Part shown: in pieces, positions 53,101 to 61,755 of the stretch | How the letters are laid out: every line of letters begins with the position of its first letter | Position numbering within the stretch: position 1 is the first letter of the stretch | Assembly (NCBI RefSeq): GCF_031921685.1 | Contig: NZ_JAPDHU010000001.1 | Coordinates: forward strand, 806,001-870,000 | Source of the DNA: Terripilifer sp031921685 | GTDB lineage: Bacteria > Pseudomonadota > Alphaproteobacteria > Rhizobiales > Beijerinckiaceae | Length of the DNA: 64,000 bases | Direction of reading: 5' to 3' | Translations under genes and position numbers: made by a program | Notes under the pieces: generated by a model | The model's database searches: none | The model's input: the letters and a program-made list of their open reading frames with translations, nothing else | What the model was told of the DNA's origin: nothing

Positions 53101-55401
53101 GAGAAGATCGAACCGCGCCGCTCGCTCACTATGCCGATCAAGCTGGCAGGATTGAGCGCCGGCGAAGAAGCCTATGTGACGGTTGCCGCCGTCGACATCG
53201 GCATTCTCAACCTCACCCGTTATGAATCGCCCAATCCAACCGGCTACTTCTTTGGCCAGCGCCAGCTCTCCAATGAAGTGCGCGATCTCTACGGCCTGCT
53301 GATCGACGGCATGCAGGGTTCGCGCGGCGCCATCCGCTCCGGCGGCGACGCCGGCGGCCCGGGCCTGGAAGGCAATCGTCCGACGCAAGAACCGCTGGCG
53401 CGCTATTCCGGCGTGGTGAAGGTCGATCAGGACGGCGTGGCGCGCGTCACCTTCGAGATTCCGCCGTTCAACGGCTCCATCCGCGTGATGGCCGTCGGCT
53501 GGAGCCGCGACAAGGTCGGCTCCGCCGCGAAGGACGTGATCATCCGCGATCCGGTCGTCGTGCAGGCGACGCTGCCGCGCTTCCTGGCGCTGGGCGACCG
53601 CTCGCAGTTCCACATCCAGGTCGACAATGTTGAAGGCGCGGCCGGCGACTATGCTGTTGATCTCGACGTGCGCGGCCCGATCGCGCTTGCCGCCAATGCG
53701 GCGCGCCGGGCCTTCCGCCTGACGCAAAACGGCAAGACGCAGTTCACCATTCCGGTGACAGGCGCCGGCATGGGCCGGGCGGAGATCGACGTGAAACTGA
53801 CGGGGCCGAATATCGCGGCCTCGCAGACCCTGGCGATCAACGTGCAGCCGGGTTCGACCGAACTCTATCAGCGCACGGTGCGGCCGCTGCCGGCTGGCAG
53901 CAGCGTCACCTTGTCGAACGACCTCCTGGCCAGTTTCCTGCCCGGAACCGGCGCGGTGTCGGTGGCGGTGACGCCTTATGGCGGCATCGACGTCGGCGCG
54001 CTGTTGCAAGCGCTCGACCGCTACCCTTATGGCTGTTCGGAACAGATCGTCAGCCGCGCCCTGCCGCTGCTCTATGTCAATCGCCTCGCCTCGTCGCAGA
54101 TGCTGGCGCTCGACACGGATGCGGAAAAGCGCGTGCGCGACGCCATCGAGCGCGTGCTGTCGCGGCAGGCCTCGTCCGGCGCCTTCGGTCTGTGGTCGGC
54201 CAACAATGCCGGCGACGACCTCTGGCTCGACGCTTTCATCACCGACTTCCTGACGCGGGCGCGCGAGGCCAAATATGACGTGCCGCAACGCTCCTTCGAT
54301 CAGGCGCTCGACCGGCTGCGCAATCAGGTGGCCAATGCGGGCGACATCAAGACCAGCGAAGCGGCGGGCATCGCCTATGCGGTCTATGTGCTGGCGCGCA
54401 ACGGGCGCCCGGTGATGGGCGACCTGCGCTATTTCGCCGACACCAAGCTGTCGTCCTTCGACACCGCCCTGTCGCGGGCGCAGATCGCCGCCGCACTCGC
54501 CATGCTGGGCGATCGCGGCCGGGCGCAGCAGGCCTTCGCCTCGGCGGCGCAGCGTCTGCGCGAACAGCAGCGCACCCGTTACTCGCGCTCCGACTATGGT
54601 TCGCGCCTGCGCGACAGCGCCGGCCTCTTGACCTTGGCGGCGGAAACCGACGACAGCGATCGCAACCTGCTCGCTCTGGCCGGCGCCGCCGTGCAGGAGG
54701 AACGCGCCGCCACGAGCTACACCAGCACCCAGGAGAACACCTGGATGGTGCTGGCGGCGCAGGCGCTGTTCAAGGAAGCGCAGACGATGCAGCTCTCCGT
54801 CGCCGGCGTGCCGCAAACAGGCGCGCTCTATCGCACCTGGCGCGGCACGGCGCTGGAGCGCGGCGACATCGTCATCGGCAATGCGGGCCAAGGCGCGACG
54901 CAGATGGTGATCACCACGTCGGGCCATCCGGTGACGCCGGAACCGGCGGCCTCGCGCGGCTATCAGGTCGAGCGCCAATACTACAAACTCGACGGCAAGC
55001 CGGCCGATCTGGCGCAGGTGAAGCAGAACGACCGCCTCGTCGTCGTCCTTAAAGTCACCGAGCTGGAAGCGGCCTATGCGCGGCTGATGCTGGTCGACAA
55101 ACTGCCGGCGGGCTTGGAGATCGACAATCCAAAACTGTTCGACGGCGGTTCGGTGTCGGACCTCGCCTTCGCCAAGGCGACGGTGGAGCCGACCCACCAG
55201 GAATTCCGCGACGACCGTTTCGTCGCGGCCTTCGACCGCAGCGGCAGCGATCGGGCGACGTTCAACATCGCCTATATCGTACGGGCGGTGACGCCGGGAC
55301 GTTATGTGCTGCCGCCGGCGACGGTGGAAGACATGTATCGTCCCGAACGGTTCGGCCGCACCGGCACAGGCACGTTCGAGATCGGTGAGGTTCAACGTTG
55401 A
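50155..55401 (+). CDS. Bacterial alpha-2-macroglobulin (YfhM-like), thioester-containing
   Basis: A 1748-residue periplasmic protease trap. A signal peptide (GLATALTLLIATSAFAQ) is followed by macroglobulin domains (for example YVYPERGVYRSGETVNVTTL and LDLTLDKTDYKPGEQMRV), an alpha-2-macroglobulin core near GVARVTFEIPPFNGSIRVMA, the thioester site PYGCSEQ (Cys1294) and an alpha-helical thioester domain. Unlike E. coli YfhM it lacks a lipobox cysteine, so it should be soluble. It is thought to shield the cell wall machinery from host or competitor proteases. GGAGG stands five bases before ATG 50155. The stop overlaps the TTG start of pbpC. Confidence 0.95.
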   Translation: MRKLLRGLATALTLLIATSAFAQQKAYVRDDLASNVIRLEEQIRKDSATLAGRPTTDLRRDGIAMISRNPRAALLPLGAVITATPRDSQAWLDYARAARATATANPNDGWRLNQTAISAAYAAYQRANDKDQEATSLAFLGSIYDAQTLYRLSLNAYRASLDASDNRSVRGIYENLRAKYGFRILDYKVDNDAASPRICFQFSEPLQRGKVDFSPYIAISGAAASAVSAEDQQLCAEGLKHGEKYSIVVRQGLPSSVGENLLKSADYEIYVRDRSAQVRFTGKNYVLPRVGQEGIPVVSVNTPKIAVDILRIGDRNLVPTVRSDDFLSQLGSYRARQIIDDKGVKVWTGTLDARTDLNKDVVTAFPVVEAVGKLEPGVYVMLARAGEKPISQSIGSDDDDDYSSENAATQWFVVSDLGLTSFSGDDGVHVFVRSLASATPLNSVEVRLVARNNEVLATQTTGADGHIRFDPGLARGNGGMAPGLLIASDRNGDYGFLDLVQAPFDLTDRGVKGRTAVKALDAYVYPERGVYRSGETVNVTTLLRDGRGGASTLPLTLVVKRPDGVEYKRALVNDQGLGGRAWSVALLSGVATGTWRVQAFADPKLPAIGEATFLVEDYVPERLDLTLTPKDQVLVQGEEASINAAARYLYGAPGSNLDISGEISISKASSLNIPGLNGYQAGLQDEEFETVRNDIDTDTQTDAKGQATVTFTVPEVEASQPVEARIILRAGEPGGRAVERVVTLPVRAKNGMIAVKKNFDDLSEGSTATFDVVAITADGQRVPVKGLQWSLYRVTNDYQWYNNDGRWGFERVKSSRRIADGKVDVAGNDPARIAAGVSWGAHRLDIASDDGTFTPTSITFNVGWSGDATAETPDLLDLTLDKTDYKPGEQMRVKIASRFAGKATLAIVGDKVQDITVRDLVVGDNQITLPVKAEWGAGAYAVAMAHRPLDQAAKRMPGRALGLSWFQVDPGARKLDVAIEAPEKIEPRRSLTMPIKLAGLSAGEEAYVTVAAVDIGILNLTRYESPNPTGYFFGQRQLSNEVRDLYGLLIDGMQGSRGAIRSGGDAGGPGLEGNRPTQEPLARYSGVVKVDQDGVARVTFEIPPFNGSIRVMAVGWSRDKVGSAAKDVIIRDPVVVQATLPRFLALGDRSQFHIQVDNVEGAAGDYAVDLDVRGPIALAANAARRAFRLTQNGKTQFTIPVTGAGMGRAEIDVKLTGPNIAASQTLAINVQPGSTELYQRTVRPLPAGSSVTLSNDLLASFLPGTGAVSVAVTPYGGIDVGALLQALDRYPYGCSEQIVSRALPLLYVNRLASSQMLALDTDAEKRVRDAIERVLSRQASSGAFGLWSANNAGDDLWLDAFITDFLTRAREAKYDVPQRSFDQALDRLRNQVANAGDIKTSEAAGIAYAVYVLARNGRPVMGDLRYFADTKLSSFDTALSRAQIAAALAMLGDRGRAQQAFASAAQRLREQQRTRYSRSDYGSRLRDSAGLLTLAAETDDSDRNLLALAGAAVQEERAATSYTSTQENTWMVLAAQALFKEAQTMQLSVAGVPQTGALYRTWRGTALERGDIVIGNAGQGATQMVITTSGHPVTPEPAASRGYQVERQYYKLDGKPADLAQVKQNDRLVVVLKVTELEAAYARLMLVDKLPAGLEIDNPKLFDGGSVSDLAFAKATVEPTHQEFRDDRFVAAFDRSGSDRATFNIAYIVRAVTPGRYVLPPATVEDMYRPERFGRTGTGTFEIGEVQR

Positions 55402-57494
55402 CAGAACTGAAGCCCAGGCGCGGACGTGGCTATCTCATCGCCATGGCGGTGGTGGCTACGCTCGGCCTCGGCGTGCCGGCGGTCTGGAAGAACTACGAAG
55501 CGTCCCTGCCGCCGCTCGATCTGAAAGCCGCGTTAAGAGGATCGACGGTCGCCGTCGATCGTCACGGCAAGCTGTTGCGCGCCTTCACCACCGAGGACGG
55601 GCGCTGGCGCCTGCCGGTCACGGTCGACGATGTCGATCCGCGTTTCATCGACATGCTGCTCGCCTATGAAGATCGCCGTTTCTACAACCACCATGGTGTC
55701 GACTGGCAAGCGCTGGCGCGCGCCGCCGGCCAGATGCTGCGCCATGGGCGCATCGTCTCGGGCGGATCGACCATCACCATGCAGGTGGCCCGTCTGATCG
55801 ACCCGCCGCAGGACCAGCGCAGCCTCGCCGCCAAACTGCGACAGGTGGTGCGCGCGCTCGAACTGGAGCGCACGCTCAAGAAGCGCGAAATTCTCGATCT
55901 CTATCTGGCGCTGGCGCCCTACGGCGGCAATCTGGAAGGCCTGCGCGCGGCCTCGCTCTCCTGGTTCGGTAAGGAGCCGCGCCGCCTGTCCTTCGCCGAA
56001 CAGGCGCTGCTCGTCGGCCTGCCGCAAGCCCCCGAAGCCCGGCGGCCGGACCGCGATCTGAACGCCGCGCTGCGCGCCCGCGACCGTATTCTCGACCGCT
56101 CGCAACAAGCTGGCCTGTTGAGCGCCGAGGAACGAGCCGGTGCTCTCCGCGAAGCCTTCAAGGGCGAACGCAAAGCCTTCCCCGCTTACGCGAGCCATGC
56201 GGCCGCCGCCGCGCATGCGGCCGAGCCGCAACGGCGCGTGCTGCAATTCACCATCGATCAGCGGCTGCAAGCCTCGCTCGAACAGCTCGTGCGCGAGAAT
56301 GTCGATCGCCTGGGGCCGAAGGTCACCGGCGCGCTGCTCGCCATCGACAATGCCACCGGCGAAATCCTCGCCCATGTCGGTTCGGCCGATCACCTGTCGC
56401 AGGACCGCGCCGGCGCCATCGACATGACGCAAGCACTGCGCTCGCCAGGCTCGACGCTTAAACCCTTCATCTATGCCCTGGCCTTCGAGGATGGCCTCGC
56501 CCATCCCGAAACGCTGATGGAAGACCGCCGCGCCCGCTACGGCATCTATGCGCCGGAAAATTTCGACATGACCTTCCAGGGCCAGATCACGGCCCGCAAG
56601 GCGCTGCAGAATTCGCTCAACGTGCCGGCAGTGGCGCTGCTGAACGATCTCGGCCCGGCCCGCCTGCTGGCGCGGCTGCGCAATGCCGGCGCGACCGTCG
56701 TCCTGCCGCCGGAATCGCCGCCGGGCCTCGCCATCGCGCTCGGCGGCCTTGGCATCACCTTGCGCGATCTCGCCCGTCTCTATGCGGGCCTGGCGCGGCG
56801 CGGCGACGTGCCCGATCTGATCGACAGGCGCGACCGGCCACCGCCCGCACCGGCGCAGCAGCATATCGCCGAGCCCGTCGCCGCCTGGTATGTCGCCGAC
56901 ATTCTGCGCGGCGCACCGCCGCCGACCAATGCGCTGTCCGGCGGCATCGCATTCAAGACCGGCACGTCCTACGGCTATCGCGATGCCTTCGCTGTCGGCT
57001 TCGACCGCAGGCTGACGATCGCGGTGTGGTTCGGCCGCGCCGACAATGGCGCGGTGCCTGGCCTGGTGGCCCGCCAGGTGGCAGCGCCCGTGCTGTTCGA
57101 TGCTTTCTCGCGGGCCGGCGCGACCTATGAGCCGGTCCCGCAGCCGCCGGGCGCCATCATTTCGACGACGAGCAATCTGCCGCCGCCGCTGCGCCATCTG
57201 CGCAAGGATGCGCCCAAGACGGTCGCGGCCGCGGCCGGCGCACCGCTGAAGATCGCCTATCCGCCCGATGGCGCGCGGGTCGATCTCGGCCTGACGGGCG
57301 GGGGCACCAGCGCTTTGGCGTTGAAAGCGCAAGGCGGCGTCGCGCCCTTTACCTGGATGGTCAACGGCGCGCCGGTCGGCGCCGCCGACATTCGCCGACA
57401 AACCCAGTGGCGGCCCGACGGCTCAGGCTTCGCGCGCGTCTCGATCATCGATGCGAAAGGCGCCAGCGACAGCGTGCTGGTGCGGCTGGAATAG
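55398..57494 (+). CDS. pbpC: Penicillin-binding protein 1C
   Basis: A 698-residue bifunctional peptidoglycan synthase. An N-terminal membrane helix (IAMAVVATLGLGVPAVW) is followed by a GT51 glycosyltransferase (YEDRRFYNHHGVD with Glu91, then GGSTITMQVARLI), a transpeptidase with SPGSTLKPF (Ser352 and Lys355), NSLN and KTGTSYG, and a C-terminal PBP_C domain. All catalytic motifs are intact. PBP1c and alpha-2-macroglobulin are a conserved gene pair. The TTG start overlaps the upstream stop as TTGA, with GAGG seven bases upstream. Confidence 0.96.
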   Translation: MTELKPRRGRGYLIAMAVVATLGLGVPAVWKNYEASLPPLDLKAALRGSTVAVDRHGKLLRAFTTEDGRWRLPVTVDDVDPRFIDMLLAYEDRRFYNHHGVDWQALARAAGQMLRHGRIVSGGSTITMQVARLIDPPQDQRSLAAKLRQVVRALELERTLKKREILDLYLALAPYGGNLEGLRAASLSWFGKEPRRLSFAEQALLVGLPQAPEARRPDRDLNAALRARDRILDRSQQAGLLSAEERAGALREAFKGERKAFPAYASHAAAAAHAAEPQRRVLQFTIDQRLQASLEQLVRENVDRLGPKVTGALLAIDNATGEILAHVGSADHLSQDRAGAIDMTQALRSPGSTLKPFIYALAFEDGLAHPETLMEDRRARYGIYAPENFDMTFQGQITARKALQNSLNVPAVALLNDLGPARLLARLRNAGATVVLPPESPPGLAIALGGLGITLRDLARLYAGLARRGDVPDLIDRRDRPPPAPAQQHIAEPVAAWYVADILRGAPPPTNALSGGIAFKTGTSYGYRDAFAVGFDRRLTIAVWFGRADNGAVPGLVARQVAAPVLFDAFSRAGATYEPVPQPPGAIISTTSNLPPPLRHLRKDAPKTVAAAAGAPLKIAYPPDGARVDLGLTGGGTSALALKAQGGVAPFTWMVNGAPVGAADIRRQTQWRPDGSGFARVSIIDAKGASDSVLVRLE

Positions 57495-57515
57495 GTTTTC
57501 GCATCCTCGCAAACA

Positions 57516-57548
57516 AAACGGCCGGGCAAATGCCCGGCCGTTTCTTTT
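57516..57548. terminator. Bidirectional rho-independent terminator
   Basis: A stem of about 12 base pairs (AAACGGCCGGGC against GCCCGGCCGTTT) spans 57516-57543, followed by CTTTTC on the plus strand and preceded by a run giving GTTTGTTTG on the minus strand. It serves the convergent pbpC and TctA genes. Confidence 0.85.
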
Positions 57549-57560
57549 CATAACGTTGGA

Positions 57561-59630
57561 TCAGACCGAGGGGATGAGCCCCTTCAGCGCCGGGAACCAG
57601 GCGCCGAGATAAGTCGGCGGCCAGGGGATCGTCAGCAATTGATCGAACAGGAAGTAGACGAAGATCGTCAGGCCGATCGCCTGCGGAATGACAAGCTTCC
57701 ACGGCTCCGGCCCTTCCAGCCGCATATAGAGGATGACGAACAGCGGCACGGTGGGGATCAGACCGATCACCGCCATCGAGCCCATGAACGCCAACAGCCA
57801 GCCGAAGAAGATCAAACCACGTATGGCCAACGTGCGGGTCGGCACGTGATCGGTATCGGACTCCAGATCCATATGGATCTTTTGCTGCACATCGCTCTGC
57901 ACGGCGGAGGCCAATCCGGTCGAGACCGCCTCGCCCGGCTGTCGGAACACCTCGTTCAAGAGGCTGAACAGACAGAAGGCGAAGGCCAGACCGCCGACGA
58001 TCAACGGCACGATCTTGGCGCTGAAGTTCCAAGAGGACGCTTCCAGCAGAGCCCAGCCGATGACGCACAGCAAGAAGACATGGAAGAGCTGCTTGGGGTT
58101 GAGCTGCGGCGTGATGCCAAAGCCCGACAGCATGCCCTTGATGCCACCATGTCCCTTGATGTCCTGACGCAGCGGCCGCAGCAGTCCATACAACGCCATC
58201 GCGAACAGAACGATCACGATCGGACGCGAGAACCATTGCACACCGTAGCGCTGGATGGAGATGAACAGATAACGTTCCACGACCTCGCCGAGCACGATAC
58301 CGAGCACGAGCGGCGGACGCGGGAACTTCATCTGCTTCATCGTCCAGCCCAGGAGACCGAAGATCAGCAGGGTCCAGAGGTCGCCCCAGTTGCGAGCGCC
58401 CTGGAACGCACCGATGTAGATGATGCCAAGCACTGTCGGCATGATCAGCGTGTAACGCAGGGTCGCGAGCCGCGCGAACTGTTCGGAGAACAGATAGCAG
58501 AGGCCGGCGCCGAGGATGTTGGCCAAAGCCACCGACCAGACCATGGCGTAGGTGACGTTGAGATGTTTGGACAGCATGTCCGGTCCCGGCACGAGGCCGT
58601 GGATCATGAAAGCGCCCATCAGGATCGCCATGCCGGCCGAGCCCGGCACGCCGAAAGCGACGGTCGGCACAAGCGCGCCACCTTCGCGCGAATTGTTCGC
58701 GCTTTCGGAGGCGATGACGCCGCGCACGTCGCCCTTGCCGAACGATTGGCTCGCGCCCTTTTCGGTGCGCAACGCATGACCGTAGGCGAGCCAGTCAATC
58801 ACGGCACCACCGATACCCGGCACCGCGCCGAGGGCCGCGCCCAGCCATGAACAACGCAACACCAGCCACCAATGGGTGAAGCAATCCTTGGCGCCCTGGA
58901 ACATGCCCCGCGCATCGGTCTTGGCCATATTGCCGGCGATCGCGGTGCGGCCGATGGCGAGGTCGGCGAGTTCGGGCAGAGCGAACAGGCCGAGTATGAT
59001 CGGCACCAGCGGCGGACCTTCCCACAGATAGAGTGTGTCGAGTGTCCAGCGCAGGGTGCCGGTCTGCGGATCGGAACCGATCATCGAGATCAGAAGGCCG
59101 ATGCCCGCCACGGTCAGACCGCGCAATGGCGTATTGCCCGACAGCACCGCGACCATGGAGATGCCGAGCACCGCGAAGGCTAAGAGTTCTGGTGATCCTA
59201 TATAAAGCATGATCGGCCGCAGGATCGGCAGCGAAATGCCCATCAGGATGGCACCGAAAATACCGCCGAGCATGGACGACATGTATGCCGCCGACAAAGC
59301 GCGGCTGGCTTCGCCGCGCTTGGCCATCGGCAGACCGTCGAGCACTGTCGCGGCTGAGCCGGCACCTCCTGGCACACCAAAGAGAATGGCCGGTATGGGA
59401 TCGCCTGTCGCTGTTGTCGAGGCGAGGCCCAAGAGCAGCGCCATGGCCGCGTAAGGATCCATATTGAAGGTGAAGGGCAAGAGCAGCGCGGTGCCGGCGA
59501 GACCGCCGATGCCAGGCAGAATGCCCAGAACAAGACCCATGATGACGCCTGCCGAGAGCAGGAACAGACGCCAAGGGTCGAGGAGCGTGATGAGCGCAGT
59601 GCTCGCCGCATCCAACATATTTGCTTCCAT
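57561..59630 (-). CDS. TctA-TctB fusion, tripartite tricarboxylate transporter membrane subunit
   Basis: A 689-residue membrane protein. The first 500 residues are TctA: GILPGIGGLAGTALLLPFTF, then GDPIPAILFGVPGGAGSAAT, then AVPGIGGAVIDWLAYGHALR and FGVPGSAGMAILMGAFMI, each twice-repeated glycine-rich signature present. The last 170 residues add several helices like the small subunit TctB (IVPLIVGGLAFAFCLFSLL, then GLIFFGWLLAFMGSMAVIGL). The usual system has separate TctA (about 500) and TctB (about 150-170) plus a TctC receptor. No receptor gene is adjacent; two orphan receptors lie at 27276 and 46288. ATG 59630 is used; ATG 59618 is also possible. Confidence 0.88.
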   Translation of the reverse strand: MEANMLDAASTALITLLDPWRLFLLSAGVIMGLVLGILPGIGGLAGTALLLPFTFNMDPYAAMALLLGLASTTATGDPIPAILFGVPGGAGSAATVLDGLPMAKRGEASRALSAAYMSSMLGGIFGAILMGISLPILRPIMLYIGSPELLAFAVLGISMVAVLSGNTPLRGLTVAGIGLLISMIGSDPQTGTLRWTLDTLYLWEGPPLVPIILGLFALPELADLAIGRTAIAGNMAKTDARGMFQGAKDCFTHWWLVLRCSWLGAALGAVPGIGGAVIDWLAYGHALRTEKGASQSFGKGDVRGVIASESANNSREGGALVPTVAFGVPGSAGMAILMGAFMIHGLVPGPDMLSKHLNVTYAMVWSVALANILGAGLCYLFSEQFARLATLRYTLIMPTVLGIIYIGAFQGARNWGDLWTLLIFGLLGWTMKQMKFPRPPLVLGIVLGEVVERYLFISIQRYGVQWFSRPIVIVLFAMALYGLLRPLRQDIKGHGGIKGMLSGFGITPQLNPKQLFHVFLLCVIGWALLEASSWNFSAKIVPLIVGGLAFAFCLFSLLNEVFRQPGEAVSTGLASAVQSDVQQKIHMDLESDTDHVPTRTLAIRGLIFFGWLLAFMGSMAVIGLIPTVPLFVILYMRLEGPEPWKLVIPQAIGLTIFVYFLFDQLLTIPWPPTYLGAWFPALKGLIPSV

Positions 59631-59725
59631 AATCGTTCGCCTTTCGGAACGCTGGATATGTTCAGTTGCCGCCAGCGGCTTCTCGGCGCGTTGACGGTTC
59701 AGTCGAAGATCCGGGCGCGCCGTCT

Positions 59726-60091
59726 TTAAACGGCGCGGCTCGCCTTCGCAGGCGGACCGCGCGCGTCGAAATGACGAATGGTTTTGGAGATGGAATAGGT
59801 TTCGACGGTCGCGCGCACGGAACCGGTGCGATCGAGACCGACGGTGAGGATAAGATCGTTCTTCAAGCCGAAGACGATCTGCTCCGTATCGTGATGCGTG
59901 CGGCCAACGGTGATGACGGTCTTTTGCGTCTGTTCGCCGTGGTCGGCGTTTTCAAGCACCACATAGCCGCGCTGCGGCACTACCGTCTCGGCGTTATAGG
60001 CAAGCGCCGCCAACAGCACGAGCAGATAGGAGCCGTGCCGTGCCGCAGAATAAACAAATCTGTCGAGAAGACTGAGTAGGCGCTCGGTCAT
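59726..60091 (-). CDS. Hypothetical protein with N-terminal hydrophobic segment
   Basis: A 121-residue protein with a hydrophobic segment YLLVLLAALAYNAETVV near the N-terminus followed by a soluble beta-rich-looking part (VVLENADHGEQTQKTVITVG, then IVFGLKNDLILTVGLD). It has no recognised domain and no strong ribosome-binding site. Its position 95 bases upstream of the TctA-TctB gene on the same strand makes co-transcription possible. I do not recognise it. Confidence 0.5.
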   Translation of the reverse strand: MTERLLSLLDRFVYSAARHGSYLLVLLAALAYNAETVVPQRGYVVLENADHGEQTQKTVITVGRTHHDTEQIVFGLKNDLILTVGLDRTGSVRATVETYSISKTIRHFDARGPPAKASRAV

Positions 60092-60297
60092 TCGATCTGT
60101 CGCCGCCGGCGCTCTGATCCCGTCAACGATCCTTTATCGGATCGGTCACGCGAAACAGTTCCCTTGCGCCGGTTGGCTCTTCCCCCCTGTTGGATTTCCT
60201 GCCCAGCCAGCGTCGATGCGCCAGTCATTATTGAATGCGCTCACCATGCGCAGAAGCGGAGGGAAGAATCAACCGCTGCGAATAGGAACAATAATGC

Positions 60298-61506
60298 CTA
60301 TCGCCTGATATAAGCGGTGCGCACGGCAAGTCCGGAAGCGGCCACACTCAGTCCGATGATGAACAAGATTCCACCGGCGCCCGTGGAGGAAGCGACGACG
60401 CCGGCACCAAATGGCACGATGAATTGGCCGATCCGATTGCCTGTCAGACGCAAGGTCATCGCCATGCCGCGCGCATGAACAGGAGCAACATCAACGACAT
60501 TGGACAGACAGAGCGTGACGGCCAGGCCCATGCCCATGCCAAGCATGACCATGCCGGCATACATCAGCTCGACCGGCACGGGCGCCGCCAGAATCCAAAA
60601 GCCCACGGCACCAGCAAGCATGCTGACCAGCGTTGCGGAGGCGCGCCCGAGCAGGCGCAAGGCCCGTGAATGAAAAATACGCGCGGCGATCGTCGCCATG
60701 GCGCGAATCGTTAAGAGGATACCCACCTGGCCGGCGGTGATGTTGCGCTCGACGGCCAGCAGCGGCAGATAGGCGATCAGAAGATCGATGGCCGAGACGG
60801 TGACCACGCTGGCCAGAAGCACGACGGCCAAGCCCGGCACACGCAGGATTTCCGCCACGCCGGAGACCGGCGGCGGTGCGAAATCGGTGAGCGAAATGAC
60901 TTCCGGGCGAATGGCGAAGGACAGCGCAAAAGCTGCGGCGGCGATGAGGAAGGCCAAAACGAATAGCATGGAAGTTGGCGGCACGACCTGGCCCTGCGCC
61001 ATCCAACTGATCGTCAGCGAACCGCACATCTGCCCCATGGCGAGCGCCACCATGTAATTGCCGAACACGGCTTCGCGGCCTATCGGCCCGGCGCAGCGCA
61101 CCGAATAGATCTGATGTCCCGCCATGAGGAACAGATGGCCGATACCGCTCAACACCGTCAGCAACAGGATCGGCACGGCTGAAGTGGCGACGAAACAGAA
61201 GCCGAGCCCGGCCGCGACCAACAGGCCGGAGCCGATCCAGATGGCGCGGGCATCATTACCCCGATCGATATAGCGGCCGAGCGGAACCGCCAGAAAAATA
61301 GGCAGCAGCGCATAGCCGGACGAAATCAAGCCGTACCAGACCAGGGGCAAATCGAGTTCGATGACGCGATAGGACGTGGTGACGCGCGTCAGCGACAGGA
61401 TGAATTGGATCAGCATCGCATGGAGGAGGAAAGGCGACAGCGACAGCCAGTCGACACGCTCTTCTGGCTCGCGTCCTTGTCGTGCGGACGCTGGATCGCT
61501 TGGCAT
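60298..61506 (-). CDS. MFS transporter
   Basis: A major facilitator of about 402 residues with twelve predicted helices: SPFLLHAMLIQFILSLTRVT first, the loop motif GRYIDRGNDARAIWIGSG after helix 2, and GMAMTLRLTGNRIGQFIVPF in the second half. It resembles generic multidrug or metabolite exporters. ATG 61506 (fourth codon from an upstream GTG at 61515) is preferred. The substrate is unknown. It shares no close operon with its neighbours. Confidence 0.85.
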   Translation of the reverse strand: MPSDPASARQGREPEERVDWLSLSPFLLHAMLIQFILSLTRVTTSYRVIELDLPLVWYGLISSGYALLPIFLAVPLGRYIDRGNDARAIWIGSGLLVAAGLGFCFVATSAVPILLLTVLSGIGHLFLMAGHQIYSVRCAGPIGREAVFGNYMVALAMGQMCGSLTISWMAQGQVVPPTSMLFVLAFLIAAAAFALSFAIRPEVISLTDFAPPPVSGVAEILRVPGLAVVLLASVVTVSAIDLLIAYLPLLAVERNITAGQVGILLTIRAMATIAARIFHSRALRLLGRASATLVSMLAGAVGFWILAAPVPVELMYAGMVMLGMGMGLAVTLCLSNVVDVAPVHARGMAMTLRLTGNRIGQFIVPFGAGVVASSTGAGGILFIIGLSVAASGLAVRTAYIRR

Positions 61507-61755
61507 TTCCCCCACCGAATGTCAGTCCCGTTCATCCGCAGTTTTAGCGACGGCCGTGCGCGGCGCAATCCGCCACGGTGCATTGCAGCCATGAAGACCG
61601 GCGCACGACAGGCCTCCCTGCCTCTCCCTTGCCTCTTGCCTGCCGCTCGGCAATCGCTCTAGTAGAGCAAATGGCCTGACGCACCTTCCAAGCGTTCGAC
61701 GTTTCCGTCCAACGACAAAACGCTAGGGAAGCCAGACAAAAAGACAGGGGGAAAC

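Noticed and set aside
51916..55395. An 1159-codon open frame antisense to the alpha-2-macroglobulin
   Set aside because: Same reasons; the plus-strand protein has a signal peptide, thioester and partner gene.
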